The notes under the pieces were generated by a model. That model worked only from the letters and a program-made list of their open reading frames with translations, was not told the DNA's origin and did not search any database. From positions 248,001-312,000 of the forward strand of contig NZ_FNYE01000004.1 in the NCBI RefSeq assembly GCF_900108945.1: DNA of 64,000 nt. Reading direction: 5' to 3'. Below, piece by piece: positions 18,435 to 29,028 of this stretch. Source of the stretch: Paraburkholderia diazotrophica (GTDB lineage: Bacteria; Pseudomonadota; Gammaproteobacteria; Burkholderiales; Burkholderiaceae). The position numbers were made by a program, and so were the translations under genes. Position 1 is the first letter of the stretch. The number at the start of each line of letters is the position of its first letter.

Positions 18435-20621
18435 ATGTCAGCAACCGACGCCACCGCGGTTCAGTCCGCGGACCTCACCGCCGCCGGCGCGCCCAAAAGC
18501 CGCCGCCAGATCCTCGTCACGTCTGCCCTGCCGTACGCGAACGGGCAAATCCATATCGGCCACCTGGTCGAATATATCCAGACGGACATCTGGGTCCGCG
18601 CGCTACGAATGCATGGGCACGAGGTCTACTACGTCGGCGCCGACGACACGCACGGCACCCCGATCATGCTGAAGGCGGAACAGGAAGGCATCACGCCGAA
18701 GCAGCTGATCGACCGCGTGTGGCAGGAGCACAAGCGCGACTTCGACAACTTCGGCATTTCGTTCGACAACTACTACTCGACCGATTCCGAAGAGAACCGC
18801 GTGCTGTCCGAGTCGATCTACACGGCGCTGCAGGCGGCCGGCCTGATCGAAGCGCGCGACATCGAGCAGGCATACGACCCCGTCAAGGAAATGTTCCTGC
18901 CGGACCGCTTCATCAAGGGCGAGTGCCCGAAGTGCCACGCGAAGGACCAGTACGGCGACAACTGCGAAGTGTGCGGCTCGACGTACCAGCCGACCGAGCT
19001 GATCAACCCGTACTCGGTCGTGTCGGGCGCGACGCCGATCAAGAAGACTTCGACGCACTACTTCTTCAAGCTGTCCGACCCGCGCTGCGAGTCGTTCCTG
19101 CGCGGCTGGGTCGGCGGCCTCGCGCAACAGGAAGCGACCAACAAGATGCGCGAATGGCTCGGCGACGCGGGCGAAGCCAAGCTCGCCGACTGGGACATCT
19201 CGCGCGATGCGCCCTACTTCGGCTTCGAGATTCCGGGCGCGCCGGGCAAGTACTTTTACGTGTGGCTGGACGCGCCCGTCGGCTACTACGCGAGCTTCCG
19301 CAATCTCGCGCAAAAGCGCGGCGTCGATTTCGACGCGTGGGTGAAGAAGGGCTCGAAGACCGAGCAGTATCACTTCATCGGCAAGGACATCCTGTACTTC
19401 CACACGCTGTTCTGGCCCGCGATGCTCGAATTCTCCGGCCATCGCACGCCGACCAACGTGTTCGCGCACGGCTTCCTGACCGTCGACGGCGCGAAGATGT
19501 CGAAGTCGCGCGGCACGTTCATCACGGCCAACAGCGTGATCGAAACGGGCATGAACCCCGAATGGCTGCGCTACTACTTCGCGGCCAAGCTGAACAGCAC
19601 GATGGAAGACATCGACCTGAACCTCGAAGACTTCCAGGCGCGCGTGAACAGCGATCTCGTCGGCAAGTACGTGAATATCGCGAGCCGCGCCGCCGGCTTC
19701 CTGATCAAGCGCTTCGACGGCCGCGTGCAGGACAGCGCGATGCAGCATCCACTGCTGGCGTCGCTGCGCGCCGCGATTCCGCAGATCGCCGCTCACTACG
19801 AAGCGCGTGACTACGGCCGCGCGCTGCGCCTGACGATGGAACTTGCGGATTCCGTGAACGCGTACGTCGATACGGCCAAGCCGTGGGATCAGGCGAAGGA
19901 CCCGGCGAACGCCATCGCGCTGCACGAGACGTGCAGCGTGTCGCTTGAAGCGTTCCGTCTGCTGTCGCTGGCGCTCAAGCCGGTGCTGCCGAAGGTCGTC
20001 GAAGCAGCCGAAGCGTTCCTCGGCGTCGAGCCGCTGACGTGGACGGACGCGGACAAGCCGTTGAGCTCCGCGCGCGCGATTAACGCATACAAGCACCTGA
20101 TGACCCGCGTCGATCCGAAGCAGATCGAGGCGCTGCTCGCCGCGAACCGCGGCTCGCTGCAGCCGGCCGCTGGCGCGGCAGCCGAAGCCGACAAGACTCA
20201 GGCGCAGGCCAAAGCCAAGGCGCACGCGAAAGCGACGGCGGCCGCCCACGGCGACGCCCAGACAAAGCCCGACGACAGCGGCATCATCACGATCGACGAT
20301 TTCGCGAAGATCGATCTGCGCATTGCGAAGATCGTCGATTGCCGCGCAGTCGAAGGGTCCGACAAGCTGCTGCAACTGACGCTCGACGTCGGCGAGGAAA
20401 AGACACGCAATGTGTTCTCGGGCATCAAGTCGGCGTATCAGCCCGAGCAGCTGGTCGGCAAGCTGACCGTGATGGTCGCGAACCTCGCGCCGCGCAAGAT
20501 GAAGTTCGGCTTGTCCGAAGGCATGGTGCTCGCGGCATCGGCCGCCGACGAGAAGGCCGAGCCGGGCATCTACGTACTCGAGCCGGACAGCGGCGCGAAG
20601 CCCGGCATGCGCGTCAAGTAA
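18435..20621 (+). CDS. metG: Methionyl-tRNA synthetase
   Basis: It charges tRNA-Met with methionine. The class I motifs HIGH (from residue 40) and KMSKS (from residue 354) are present, with a zinc knuckle [18 protein letters not shown] between them. A C-terminal Trbp111-like tRNA-binding domain ([13 protein letters not shown] to the end) follows a linker rich in Ala, Lys and Gln. At 728 residues it is longer than the roughly 680 of E. coli because of the N-terminal tail and the linker. Transcription ends at the hairpin at 20675-20702. Confidence 0.97.
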   Translation: MSATDATAVQSADLTAAGAPKSRRQILVTSALPYANGQIHIGHLVEYIQTDIWVRALRMHGHEVYYVGADDTHGTPIMLKAEQEGITPKQLIDRVWQEHKRDFDNFGISFDNYYSTDSEENRVLSESIYTALQAAGLIEARDIEQAYDPVKEMFLPDRFIKGECPKCHAKDQYGDNCEVCGSTYQPTELINPYSVVSGATPIKKTSTHYFFKLSDPRCESFLRGWVGGLAQQEATNKMREWLGDAGEAKLADWDISRDAPYFGFEIPGAPGKYFYVWLDAPVGYYASFRNLAQKRGVDFDAWVKKGSKTEQYHFIGKDILYFHTLFWPAMLEFSGHRTPTNVFAHGFLTVDGAKMSKSRGTFITANSVIETGMNPEWLRYYFAAKLNSTMEDIDLNLEDFQARVNSDLVGKYVNIASRAAGFLIKRFDGRVQDSAMQHPLLASLRAAIPQIAAHYEARDYGRALRLTMELADSVNAYVDTAKPWDQAKDPANAIALHETCSVSLEAFRLLSLALKPVLPKVVEAAEAFLGVEPLTWTDADKPLSSARAINAYKHLMTRVDPKQIEALLAANRGSLQPAAGAAAEADKTQAQAKAKAHAKATAAAHGDAQTKPDDSGIITIDDFAKIDLRIAKIVDCRAVEGSDKLLQLTLDVGEEKTRNVFSGIKSAYQPEQLVGKLTVMVANLAPRKMKFGLSEGMVLAASAADEKAEPGIYVLEPDSGAKPGMRVK

Positions 20622-20674
20622 CGCGACAACAGCGCAAGCGCATCGCGCTTTTGGCGCGATCGGGTACCACGACG

Positions 20675-20702
20675 AAAGCACGTCTTCGGACGTGCTTTTT
20701 TT
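20675..20702 (+). terminator. Rho-independent terminator after metG
   Basis: AAAGCACGTC, a TTCG tetraloop and GACGTGCTTT with a T tract: a near-perfect intrinsic terminator. The next 240 bases up to 20941 hold no gene; TACATT at 20792-20797 is a possible -10 box for the glycosyltransferase gene. Confidence 0.92.
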
Positions 20703-20940
20703 CGTCCAGGCTCCGGCATCGGTGACGGGCCACGCAAAACGAGACGGAACAGCTTCCGCAGCCGAATCCTTTCTCAAAATAAGAGTGTTCCTACATTCAG
20801 CTCAATCGAATTCTTCGAAAATCGCGATCGGTTTGTGAAACAGCCCAACTGCCGGCGTTTCCGCTGACGCGACTCGCGTTCCAGAGCGGGCATATCAACG
20901 CGACGACACACCCGCTCGCCATCCCGAATCGACCACCGAC

Positions 20941-22809
20941 ATGAGCACTGAATTCTCCCTCGACCAGTTCGAAGCCCTCGTTGCTTCCCGTGACTACGAC
21001 GCCGCGCACGAAGCGCTGATCGTGTTGATCAACACGCTCATTTCGAACCGCAGCCGGCTGCCGGGCGTCGACCTGGCATTCGCCGATCCGATGCGCCCAG
21101 CGAGCAACGAAGCAGCCGCGACGCTGCAACGCATCGCGGACGCCCTCACGACGCTCCTCGCCGATCCGCAATTCCGGCTCAGCGACAAGCAGTTCAACCA
21201 GCTTTTCTCGAGCCGTCACTGGCTCAACATGCTGTTCGTCGCATCGGCGTACGGCAGCACGGATCACATCCTGCGCGCGCTGCTCGAACACGCGGCATCA
21301 TCGGACGATGCCGACAGCGCGAAGGCGCTGGTCAGAAAGCAGATCGTCCTGTACACGGTCGAATCGCAGTACGAAATCGATCTCGCCGATCTGGCGAAGA
21401 GCGAGCCGGCGCTCGCGACGAGCCTCGGCATGTCGATCGTGGGCTCGGCCGTCGTGATCTCGCCAGCAGCGCACGCAAAGCGCGAGCGCCTGATCGAATG
21501 GCTGCCCGGCGCGCTCGAAACCATCGACGACCTCGACGATCTGCCGGGCGCAGCCGTCTGCGGCGCGTACATGCATTGCAGCTATTCCGATCTGACGAAC
21601 CGCCATGCGATGAAGCGCGGCATCAGCCAGCTCGTGCGAAAAAAACTCGACTCGCTCGGCCTGCTCGCCTACGAGGCAGAAGTCGCCCCCGCTCCCGCGT
21701 CGGAAGAGCAGGCCGAGCGCAAGCCGCTGATGATCGTCGTGCTCGAATGGTTCAACGGCGGCCATTCGATCTATCGCACGCATTCGCGCACGATGCTCGC
21801 CGCGCGCGAGCGCTTCAAAGTCGTCGCATTCGGCGAGGCGCAGCATGTGGACGAAGCGGGCCGCGCCGTGTTCGACCGCTTCATCCCCTTCGAGCATCCG
21901 GAGTATGTCGGCGAGATCGTCCGGCAGGTGCAGAACTTCGCGCGCGGCAATCCGCCCGCCGTGCTGTACATGCCGAGCGTCGGCATGTTCCCACACACGA
22001 TCTTCATGACGAACGTACGCGTCGCGCCGCTGCAGATCGCCGCGCTCGGCCATCCGGCGACGATGCACGCGTCGTGCATCGACTACGTGAGCGTCGAGGA
22101 AGATTTCATCGGCGATCCCGCGTGCTTCAGCGAAAAGCTGATGCGCCTGCCGAAGGACGGCCAGCCGTATGTGCCGTCGAAACTGCTCACAGACATCACG
22201 CCTGGCATTCCCGAGCGCGGCGAGTTCATCGACATCGCCGTCACCGCGAGCGCGATGAAGCTCAATCCGCGCTTTCTCGGCGCGTGCCGGCGGATCATCG
22301 AAACGGCGGGGATTCCCGTGCGCTTCCATTTCATGACGTCGTGGGCCGAGGGCCTCGATATCGCCTACGTGCGCCGGCTGATCCAGGCGGCGCTGCCGCG
22401 CGAAAACGTGCTGGTGTACGGCGCGATGAGCTACCCGGCCTATCTGAAGGTGATAAACGCAATGGACATGTTCGTGAGCCCGTTTCCGTTCGGCAATACG
22501 AACGGCATCGTCGATGCGCTGACGCTCGGTCTGCCCGGCGTCAATCTGTGCGGCGCCGAAGTCTTCGAGCATATCGACAGCGGGCTTTTCGGACGCGCGG
22601 GCATGCCCGCCTGGCTGACCACGCATTCGATCGACGAATACGTGCGCGCTGCCGTGCGGCTCGCCACGCAGCACGCCGAGCGCGAGATGCTGCGGCGCCG
22701 GTTGATCGAAGAAAAGGCCGTCGAGCGGATTTTCGAGGGACGGCCCGAGACGTTCGGCCGGATCGTGCAGGCGTTGGTGAATACGCAACGACAGGCAGAG
22801 CCGCGCTAA
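20941..22809 (+). CDS. HMW1C-like cytoplasmic N-glycosyltransferase (GT41)
   Basis: The 622-residue protein resembles the HMW1C/NGT family along its whole length. Shared blocks include YMHCSYSD, HSIYRTHSRTM, ALGHPATMHA, MKLNPRFLGACR, FPFGNTNGIVDALTLGLPGV and CGAEVFEHIDSGLFGR. An all-alpha N-terminal domain (about 1-230) precedes a GT-B fold. Residues that bind UDP-sugar in Actinobacillus NGT have counterparts: Lys440 in KLNP and Asp525 in NGIVD. Family members transfer a hexose to Asn in N-X-S/T sequons of adhesins in the cytoplasm. No acceptor adhesin is in the window. The gene stands alone, convergent with tamB. Base composition does not differ from its neighbours. Confidence 0.88.
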   Translation: MSTEFSLDQFEALVASRDYDAAHEALIVLINTLISNRSRLPGVDLAFADPMRPASNEAAATLQRIADALTTLLADPQFRLSDKQFNQLFSSRHWLNMLFVASAYGSTDHILRALLEHAASSDDADSAKALVRKQIVLYTVESQYEIDLADLAKSEPALATSLGMSIVGSAVVISPAAHAKRERLIEWLPGALETIDDLDDLPGAAVCGAYMHCSYSDLTNRHAMKRGISQLVRKKLDSLGLLAYEAEVAPAPASEEQAERKPLMIVVLEWFNGGHSIYRTHSRTMLAARERFKVVAFGEAQHVDEAGRAVFDRFIPFEHPEYVGEIVRQVQNFARGNPPAVLYMPSVGMFPHTIFMTNVRVAPLQIAALGHPATMHASCIDYVSVEEDFIGDPACFSEKLMRLPKDGQPYVPSKLLTDITPGIPERGEFIDIAVTASAMKLNPRFLGACRRIIETAGIPVRFHFMTSWAEGLDIAYVRRLIQAALPRENVLVYGAMSYPAYLKVINAMDMFVSPFPFGNTNGIVDALTLGLPGVNLCGAEVFEHIDSGLFGRAGMPAWLTTHSIDEYVRAAVRLATQHAEREMLRRRLIEEKAVERIFEGRPETFGRIVQALVNTQRQAEPR

Positions 22810-22881
22810 CGCATCGCCGCCAATTCTCCGTTCTCGAACCAGCCAGGCCGGCCGCTCCAGCAGCGCGCCGGCCATTTTTGA

Positions 22882-25800
22882 TCACCACCGCAGCCGGTCG
22901 AAGCGCCGCGTGTACTGCAAGTCCATCCCCTGGAACGTGCCGCCGTACGCGGCCACCGACCAGTAGCGCGTCAGGTTCACGGTTGCCTTGATCGCGTTGC
23001 TCGCCGACTGCAGGCCCTGTTCATAGCCGATCACGAGCCACTCGCTGATCGCCTTCGACACCATCACGACCTGCGGATCGGTCAGCCCCACCTCGCTTCG
23101 TCCGATCGAGAATTCGTCGAGTCCGAACTCCTGCGCGATGCGCTTGCCGCTTGCACTGCCGAGCAGCGCGAGCGCCGTCGTCATCGTGCTCTGCTGGCCG
23201 ACGTTGTTGCCCTGGTCGGTGCCGTGTCCGAACAGCAGCCACGAGAGCTTTTCGTTGTCCGGCACGCTCGGCTCCGACACCAGCTTCGCGACGGGCGACT
23301 GGATCGTCCCCGTCACCTGCACGCCCGCCTCGACCTGCTGGTTGCGGCGCATCGCGAGAATGTTGATGCCGGGATTCGCGACCGGTCCGTTGAACGTGAA
23401 GAAGCCGTTTTCGATGCCGAGCTTGCGGCCGAACGCCGTATAGGTCGAACCTTCCGTGACGCGCACGTTGCCGACTGCGCGCAGCGGCATGTTCGGCGCG
23501 CTCAACGCGGTGATCGTGCCGCGCAGGCCGACGTCCGCGCCCTGGCCGCGGAAGCGGAATTTCTGCCCGAGATCGATATCGATGTTCGCGCGCGGCGCGA
23601 ACGCACCGACCGGCTTGTTCGAATTGCCCGTTTCCTGCGGCTTGCCGCCTGCCACCGATCCATCCGCCCGCACCACCACGACATCGTCGCCGAGACGCGG
23701 CTCGCCCTTCTCGGGCATATCGAACAGCGCATGTTCGATGACGAACTTGCCGTTGATCGCGAGCCCGCCCTGCGCGCCGGCATTCGCCACGCTCGCGCTG
23801 CCCGACATCGTCAGTTGCCGGTCGGGAGCCGCGAACAGTTCGAGCTTGTCGGCGACGATATTCGCCGTCAGATCAGGCTCGGCGTTGTCGAGCCGCACGC
23901 GGCCCGTCGCGCGCAGCGTGCCCGATGCGCCGTGAAACTCGACCTGCTGGAAATCGACGAGATTTTCGGAGAGCGCAATGTGTATCACGCCGTCCTTCAG
24001 TTGCACACCCTGATCGACGAGTGTCGCCGACAGTCCGTCGCCGATCAGCGAGCCCGACAGGTTCGGCTTTGCGACGGTGCCGCCGAGCGCGAGCTTGAGC
24101 GCCAGATGGCCGTCGAGCAGATAGCTCGGCCCGAACAGGCCACCCGTCGTCTTCAGCGACGGCACGTTCGCGTTGATGCTGCCCGTGAGCGGCCCTTCCT
24201 GGTTGAGCGCCAACACGCCGTCCCGCAGCACGAGCGTCGAATGCGCCGACGCGTCGATCACACCGATGCGGCTTGCCTGCGCATGCACGGTCGCGTTCAG
24301 CTGATTGCCGTTGCTGAAGTCCGCGCGCGCGGCGATGTCGGTGATGCCGACGGGTGCATAGCCGCGTCCCACTTCGAGCGTAATGTCGCCGCCGCGCCGC
24401 TTCAGCTCGATATGGCCCGTCGCCGTGTCGGCGAGCGCGAAGTCCCAGTTGCCGTCGAAGACGAGATCGGTCTTGAGCGTCGACGGCACGCCCGTGAACT
24501 CCTGGCGCAATTCGAGCATCCGTGCGACCGATACGCCCGTCAGCGTGCCCGCCGACCGGATGCGCCCATGATCGAGCGCGAACGACTTCAGATCGAGCAC
24601 CGCGCCTTCGAGCGTCAGCCGCGTCGCGCCGAGCGTCACGCGCTGGCCGCCCGCACTGACGGTGAGCGGCGATTCCATGTTCAGCGCGGGCGTGCCCTTG
24701 TTCGACAGGCGCGTGACGGTGCCGTCCCAGTGCGTACCGTCGCGCGCATCGGTGAGCTTGCCGTTCGCGGCGAGCGCCAGGTCGAGCGGCCGGCCTTGCA
24801 GCGTGCCCTTCGCGGCGGCATCGAGCGTATGTTTTGCGCGCGTGCCGTTCAGCCGCGCGGTGAGCGTGTTCAGCTCGACGCCCGCCGTGCTGACGTCGCG
24901 CGCGTCCGTCGTAAAGACCATCGCGCCGTTCGCGCCATCGCGCAATTCGACGTGCCCTTCCGCGTGCCCGAGCTTGTTCGACGCGAACACAACGTTTTCC
25001 GCCTTGTAGTCGAGCGCGACATTCGGATGCTCGAACGTGCCCGTCACGTCGCCCTGCGCCGCGATGAGACCGGCGAGCCCGAAGCCGAGCCGTTCGAGAT
25101 CGGGCGCGTCGACGTGAAAGCGCAGCCGGTCGCCGCGCGCGCCGAAGCTGCCTTGCAGATCGACCTGGTTGCCCGCGACGGAAAGATTCGCGCGGCTCGG
25201 CAGGATGCGCGAGCCGGCCAGCTGCACGGTGCCGCTGCCCGTCATCGGCAGGCCATCGTAGACGCTTTCGCCGAGGCGGAATTCGGCTTTCGTCGTGAAC
25301 ACGGGGCCCAGCACGCCCGCGGCCGATAGCGTGCCATTCACGAGCGCTTCGATCTTGCGCGACCCGGGGGCTTTCGAAGGTGAATTCGACGCAGTTTTCG
25401 TGGACGCGTTCGTGGACGTTTCAGGCGCGCCCGTCGTGGCATTCCGGCTCTTTGCCACCTTACCCGCCTTGCCCTTTGCTGAACCACCCTTGCCCGCGGG
25501 CGCCGCGCGCGACGGCGTTTGCGTGGTCAGCGTCAGCGGATCGAAATCGGTCAGCGTCGCCTTGAGGTTGTACGTTGAGTGCTCGTCGCGCTTGATCGCG
25601 CCGTTCAGGTCGATGCGGCCTTTGCCGGACGTGATGCGCACGTCGTTGAAGCTCGTGCGCGCCGGGTCCAGCGTGATCTTGCCTTGCGCGCGCAATGCCG
25701 CCTTCTGATCGTTCAGATCGAGCGTGACGCTTTGAATGTCGTCGTTCAGGCGGATCGAGACGGGCCCGGTGAACTGCGTCGGGCGCACGCTCGCCTGCAA

Positions 25801-27204
25801 CGCGTTCAGGTCCAGCTTCGCGACCTGCAGATCGAACTGCCCGCGCTTGCCCGTCAGCGTGCCGCCGCCCGTCACGGTCGCGTCCTTCACGAGCCGCACG
25901 TCGAGGTTGGAGAGGCGCTGCGCCTGCGCGTCGAGCCGCACGTCGACATGCGCGTCGATCAGCGGCAGCAGGTGCTGGTCGATCGAGCCGGGCTTCGCGT
26001 TCACGATCGACACCGCGCCCTGCACGGCGAAAGCACGTGCGCCGCCTGCTGGGCCGGGCTGCGATGCCGGCGTAGGGGCGCTCGCTGCGCTTGCCGGATG
26101 GGCGGAACGGGCGACGCTGGCGGGACTCGACGCCGTGGCCGAACTTGCGGTAGCAGCCTCGCTCGCCGCACCCACGCTACTCGTACCGCTCACCGCCTCA
26201 TGCCCCCCCGCCGCGTCGCGCTGCACAGGCTGCAACTCGGCGCGCACGGCGAGATCGGCAAGCGGCGCGCCGGGCGCGAAAGCCTGCGGATTCACATGAT
26301 CGAAAGTGAGCGTCGCGCGCTGCAACGGCACGTCGGCGAACGGCGTCGCCTCGACCCGCGCGTGGCCCGCCAGCTTCATTCCCGTCGCGTCGAGTTCGGC
26401 GATCAGCGTTTCGAGCGTGCCCGACAGATGCGCGTGCACCTGCACCGGCTCGTCGTTGACCTTGCCGGAATAACCGGCGTCACCCGTCAGCGGAAACGGC
26501 CGCACGCCGTCGAGCTTCGCCGCCGCCGTCACCGCGCCGAACGGCGTGTCGAGCCGATCGACGGACGCCTCGTGATGCCGGCCGTCGCTGCGCCCGTGGA
26601 ATTGCAGCCGCGCGTATTCGGACGTCGATCCGCCTTCGTGCAGGATCAGCCTGTCGACGCTCAGGTCGCGCACCACCAGTTGCAGCGGCACGCGCAGGTC
26701 CTTGGGCAGGCGCATCGGCTCGGACTTCGACGTGGACGGCGCGATGCGCGCATCGACGGTGCCCACGTGCAGATAGTCGACGACGAAGCGCCAGGGCTTG
26801 TCGGACAGCGCCCATCGCCCGTCGATGCGGTCGATGCGGATATCGGTGCCGTGGCCGTCGAGACTGCGCCAGCGCACGTCGCGCAGGTGCAGGCCCGTCG
26901 CGATCGCGCCGCCGTCGAGCTTGCCTTCGAGCTGCCCGTGCAGCAGCTTCACGGCCGCCTGCCACGCATAAGCGGTGCCGCGCTCGGTGACGAACACGCC
27001 ATACAGCGCGCCGCCGATCAGCGCGACGAGCACGACGGGCACGATGATCGCCCAGACGATCGCCTTCCACAGCCGCCTGCCGCGGCGCGGCTTTTTTTCG
27101 GGCGGCGGCGTGCCGGACCCATCCGGGCCGCGAGGCGGCTCGCCGCCCGGCGGGTTGCCGCCTTGCGGGTTCTCTGATGGATTCGCGGATGGGTCCGTCG
27201 TCAT
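22882..27204 (-). CDS. tamB: Translocation and assembly module subunit TamB
   Basis: The 1440-residue protein has a cytoplasmic Pro/Gly-rich N-terminal tail, one transmembrane anchor (AIVWAIIVPVVLVALIGGALYGVF, about residues 48-70), and a very long beta-rich periplasmic part of repeated short strands. A Ser/Ala/Pro-rich linker lies near residues 350-400, and the C terminus is the conserved DUF490/TamB domain (DYDRLRW-like end, FDRLRW). TamB spans the periplasm and works with TamA in outer-membrane protein assembly and, as an AsmA-like protein, probably in lipid transport. It is 42 bases downstream of tamA and clearly in the same operon. Confidence 0.93.
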   Translation of the reverse strand: MTTDPSANPSENPQGGNPPGGEPPRGPDGSGTPPPEKKPRRGRRLWKAIVWAIIVPVVLVALIGGALYGVFVTERGTAYAWQAAVKLLHGQLEGKLDGGAIATGLHLRDVRWRSLDGHGTDIRIDRIDGRWALSDKPWRFVVDYLHVGTVDARIAPSTSKSEPMRLPKDLRVPLQLVVRDLSVDRLILHEGGSTSEYARLQFHGRSDGRHHEASVDRLDTPFGAVTAAAKLDGVRPFPLTGDAGYSGKVNDEPVQVHAHLSGTLETLIAELDATGMKLAGHARVEATPFADVPLQRATLTFDHVNPQAFAPGAPLADLAVRAELQPVQRDAAGGHEAVSGTSSVGAASEAATASSATASSPASVARSAHPASAASAPTPASQPGPAGGARAFAVQGAVSIVNAKPGSIDQHLLPLIDAHVDVRLDAQAQRLSNLDVRLVKDATVTGGGTLTGKRGQFDLQVAKLDLNALQASVRPTQFTGPVSIRLNDDIQSVTLDLNDQKAALRAQGKITLDPARTSFNDVRITSGKGRIDLNGAIKRDEHSTYNLKATLTDFDPLTLTTQTPSRAAPAGKGGSAKGKAGKVAKSRNATTGAPETSTNASTKTASNSPSKAPGSRKIEALVNGTLSAAGVLGPVFTTKAEFRLGESVYDGLPMTGSGTVQLAGSRILPSRANLSVAGNQVDLQGSFGARGDRLRFHVDAPDLERLGFGLAGLIAAQGDVTGTFEHPNVALDYKAENVVFASNKLGHAEGHVELRDGANGAMVFTTDARDVSTAGVELNTLTARLNGTRAKHTLDAAAKGTLQGRPLDLALAANGKLTDARDGTHWDGTVTRLSNKGTPALNMESPLTVSAGGQRVTLGATRLTLEGAVLDLKSFALDHGRIRSAGTLTGVSVARMLELRQEFTGVPSTLKTDLVFDGNWDFALADTATGHIELKRRGGDITLEVGRGYAPVGITDIAARADFSNGNQLNATVHAQASRIGVIDASAHSTLVLRDGVLALNQEGPLTGSINANVPSLKTTGGLFGPSYLLDGHLALKLALGGTVAKPNLSGSLIGDGLSATLVDQGVQLKDGVIHIALSENLVDFQQVEFHGASGTLRATGRVRLDNAEPDLTANIVADKLELFAAPDRQLTMSGSASVANAGAQGGLAINGKFVIEHALFDMPEKGEPRLGDDVVVVRADGSVAGGKPQETGNSNKPVGAFAPRANIDIDLGQKFRFRGQGADVGLRGTITALSAPNMPLRAVGNVRVTEGSTYTAFGRKLGIENGFFTFNGPVANPGINILAMRRNQQVEAGVQVTGTIQSPVAKLVSEPSVPDNEKLSWLLFGHGTDQGNNVGQQSTMTTALALLGSASGKRIAQEFGLDEFSIGRSEVGLTDPQVVMVSKAISEWLVIGYEQGLQSASNAIKATVNLTRYWSVAAYGGTFQGMDLQYTRRFDRLRW

Positions 27205-27246
27205 GCTTCGGAATGGCTATCGGGTTCGATATGGATTCAGTGGAAA

Positions 27247-29028
27247 TCAGAAGGCGATGCCGAGCGTCAGATAAGGCCGCACGCTCTTGTTGCGAATGCC
27301 ATAGGCGAGATCGACGTTCACGGGACCGACGGGGCTGCGCCAGCGCGCGCCCACGCCGACGCCCGGATAGAAGACCTTTTCGCCCCAGGTATCGGTGGCC
27401 GTGCCGATGTCGAAGAACACGGCCGCGCCCCAGTCGCGGTTGAACCAGTGCTGATACTCGGACGTGCCCGTCACCAGGTACTTGGTCGGCAGGATCGAGC
27501 CGCCGACGTTGTTACCGATACTCTGATATCCGTAGCCGCGCACCGAATTCGAGCCGCCCGCGCGGAACAGCAGCGAAGCCGGCACGCCGCTCGACGGTCC
27601 GCTCGTGAATACGCCGCCCAGTTCCGCACGGAACAGGATCAGGTCGCGCGTGCCGACGGGCACGTACTGCTGGCCGCGCGCATAGCCGCGAATGAAGGTC
27701 TGGTCCGTGAGGAAGCCCTTCACCGCGAAGCCCGCCTCGACGTGCAGCAGGTTGCCCGAGCGCGGGAACAGCACATCGTCGGTATTGCGGCGCGTCCACG
27801 ACCAGGCGGGCACGAGCGCGCGGCTCGTCGTCGGCGCCTGGATGTTCTGGTCCAGCCGGTCCTGGTAGTACAGGATCGAGTACGCGTAGTCGATGAACTG
27901 CGATGTGCGCGTGCGCTGCACGCCCGCGCGCAAGCTGTAGATGCGCGTATCGGACACGTCCGTGCTCGTGTACGACGCGATCGCGCTATTGGTCCAGCCA
28001 CGGCGTCCCGGCGGCATTGAAAGCTTCACCTCGCCGTACTGCTGGATTTGATCGAGCCGCCCGGCGACGGAAAACGGCCACGCCGCGCCGAACGTGTCGA
28101 GATACGAATACGAGCCCTGAATGTGCGCGCCCGTGTCCGTCGAATAGCCGACGCCGCCGCGCACGCCGTTGTACGGGTACTCGCTGACCTTCACATGCAC
28201 GGGCGTTTCGAGCGGCTTTTCCGTATCGTTGCCGACGTCGATCGCGACGCTCGCGTAGTAAGGCGTGTTCTGCAACTGGCGCTGCAGTTCCGTCACGCGC
28301 TGCACGTCGTAGACTTCGCCCGGCGAAATCGGATTGACGTTCTCGACGATGCGCTCCGGATAGCGCCGCGGCCCCGACACGTCGAGCTTGCCCATCGTGA
28401 AGGTCGGGCCGCTATCGAAGGTGACGGACAGTTGCGCTTCGTGCGTGCGCGGGTCGACGCGCGCCTCGGAGCGCGTGATTTTCGCGCCCAGATAGCGGCG
28501 CGCCTGCAGCGCCTTCAGCGCCGCTTCCTTCGCGTCGTCCCAGTCTGATTGCGTGAACGGATCGCCTTCGTGCAGCGAGAACGCGAAGCGCGTCGCGTTT
28601 TCCTGCGTGGGGTCTTCCGTCAGCACCGGGCCGCGAAACGACAGCGAAATCGACGAGATCGTCGTGCGCGGGCCGGGATCGACGGAAACGTGCACTTCTT
28701 TTTTGTCGTCCAGCGTGCGCACATCGGTCCGCACGACGGGCGTGAAATAGCCTTGCGTCGACGCAAGATCGCGCACCTGCTGCGGCGTCGCCGTCACGAG
28801 GAAATCGAACTGCTCGGCGGAGATGTCGTCGCGCTTGGCGAAACGGGAAATGTCGAGATGCTCTTCGAGCAGCTTGCGCAGCGAGCGCGGCTCCGCCTCG
28901 ACGTCGACCTTGTACGACGGCTTCGCGCGCGCGGCATGGGCGTGCGAAGCCGTCATCAGCAGCAGCGCGCAGAGCCCGCATGACACACACGCGCGCAACA
29001 GCGCCGCCGCATACGATGCGCGATGCAT
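27247..29028 (-). CDS. tamA: Translocation and assembly module outer-membrane protein TamA
   Basis: A signal peptide (to about residue 33, ending HAHAARA) is followed by POTRA-type domains (about 40-260) and a C-terminal 16-strand Omp85 barrel with the lid-lock type motifs (RGYARGQQYVPVG, GGSNSVRGYGYQSIG) and a final aromatic strand ending in GIAF. Length is 593 residues. I chose the ATG at 29028 because it gives a compact signal peptide; an upstream TTG (29097) would add 23 residues. Expressed with tamB. Confidence 0.9.
   Translation of the reverse strand: MHRASYAAALLRACVSCGLCALLLMTASHAHAARAKPSYKVDVEAEPRSLRKLLEEHLDISRFAKRDDISAEQFDFLVTATPQQVRDLASTQGYFTPVVRTDVRTLDDKKEVHVSVDPGPRTTISSISLSFRGPVLTEDPTQENATRFAFSLHEGDPFTQSDWDDAKEAALKALQARRYLGAKITRSEARVDPRTHEAQLSVTFDSGPTFTMGKLDVSGPRRYPERIVENVNPISPGEVYDVQRVTELQRQLQNTPYYASVAIDVGNDTEKPLETPVHVKVSEYPYNGVRGGVGYSTDTGAHIQGSYSYLDTFGAAWPFSVAGRLDQIQQYGEVKLSMPPGRRGWTNSAIASYTSTDVSDTRIYSLRAGVQRTRTSQFIDYAYSILYYQDRLDQNIQAPTTSRALVPAWSWTRRNTDDVLFPRSGNLLHVEAGFAVKGFLTDQTFIRGYARGQQYVPVGTRDLILFRAELGGVFTSGPSSGVPASLLFRAGGSNSVRGYGYQSIGNNVGGSILPTKYLVTGTSEYQHWFNRDWGAAVFFDIGTATDTWGEKVFYPGVGVGARWRSPVGPVNVDLAYGIRNKSVRPYLTLGIAF

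Noticed and set aside
20941..22809. Glycosyltransferase gene as a recently acquired island
   Set aside because: Base composition looks like its neighbours, there is no integrase, tRNA or repeat at the edges, and it is flanked by core genes.
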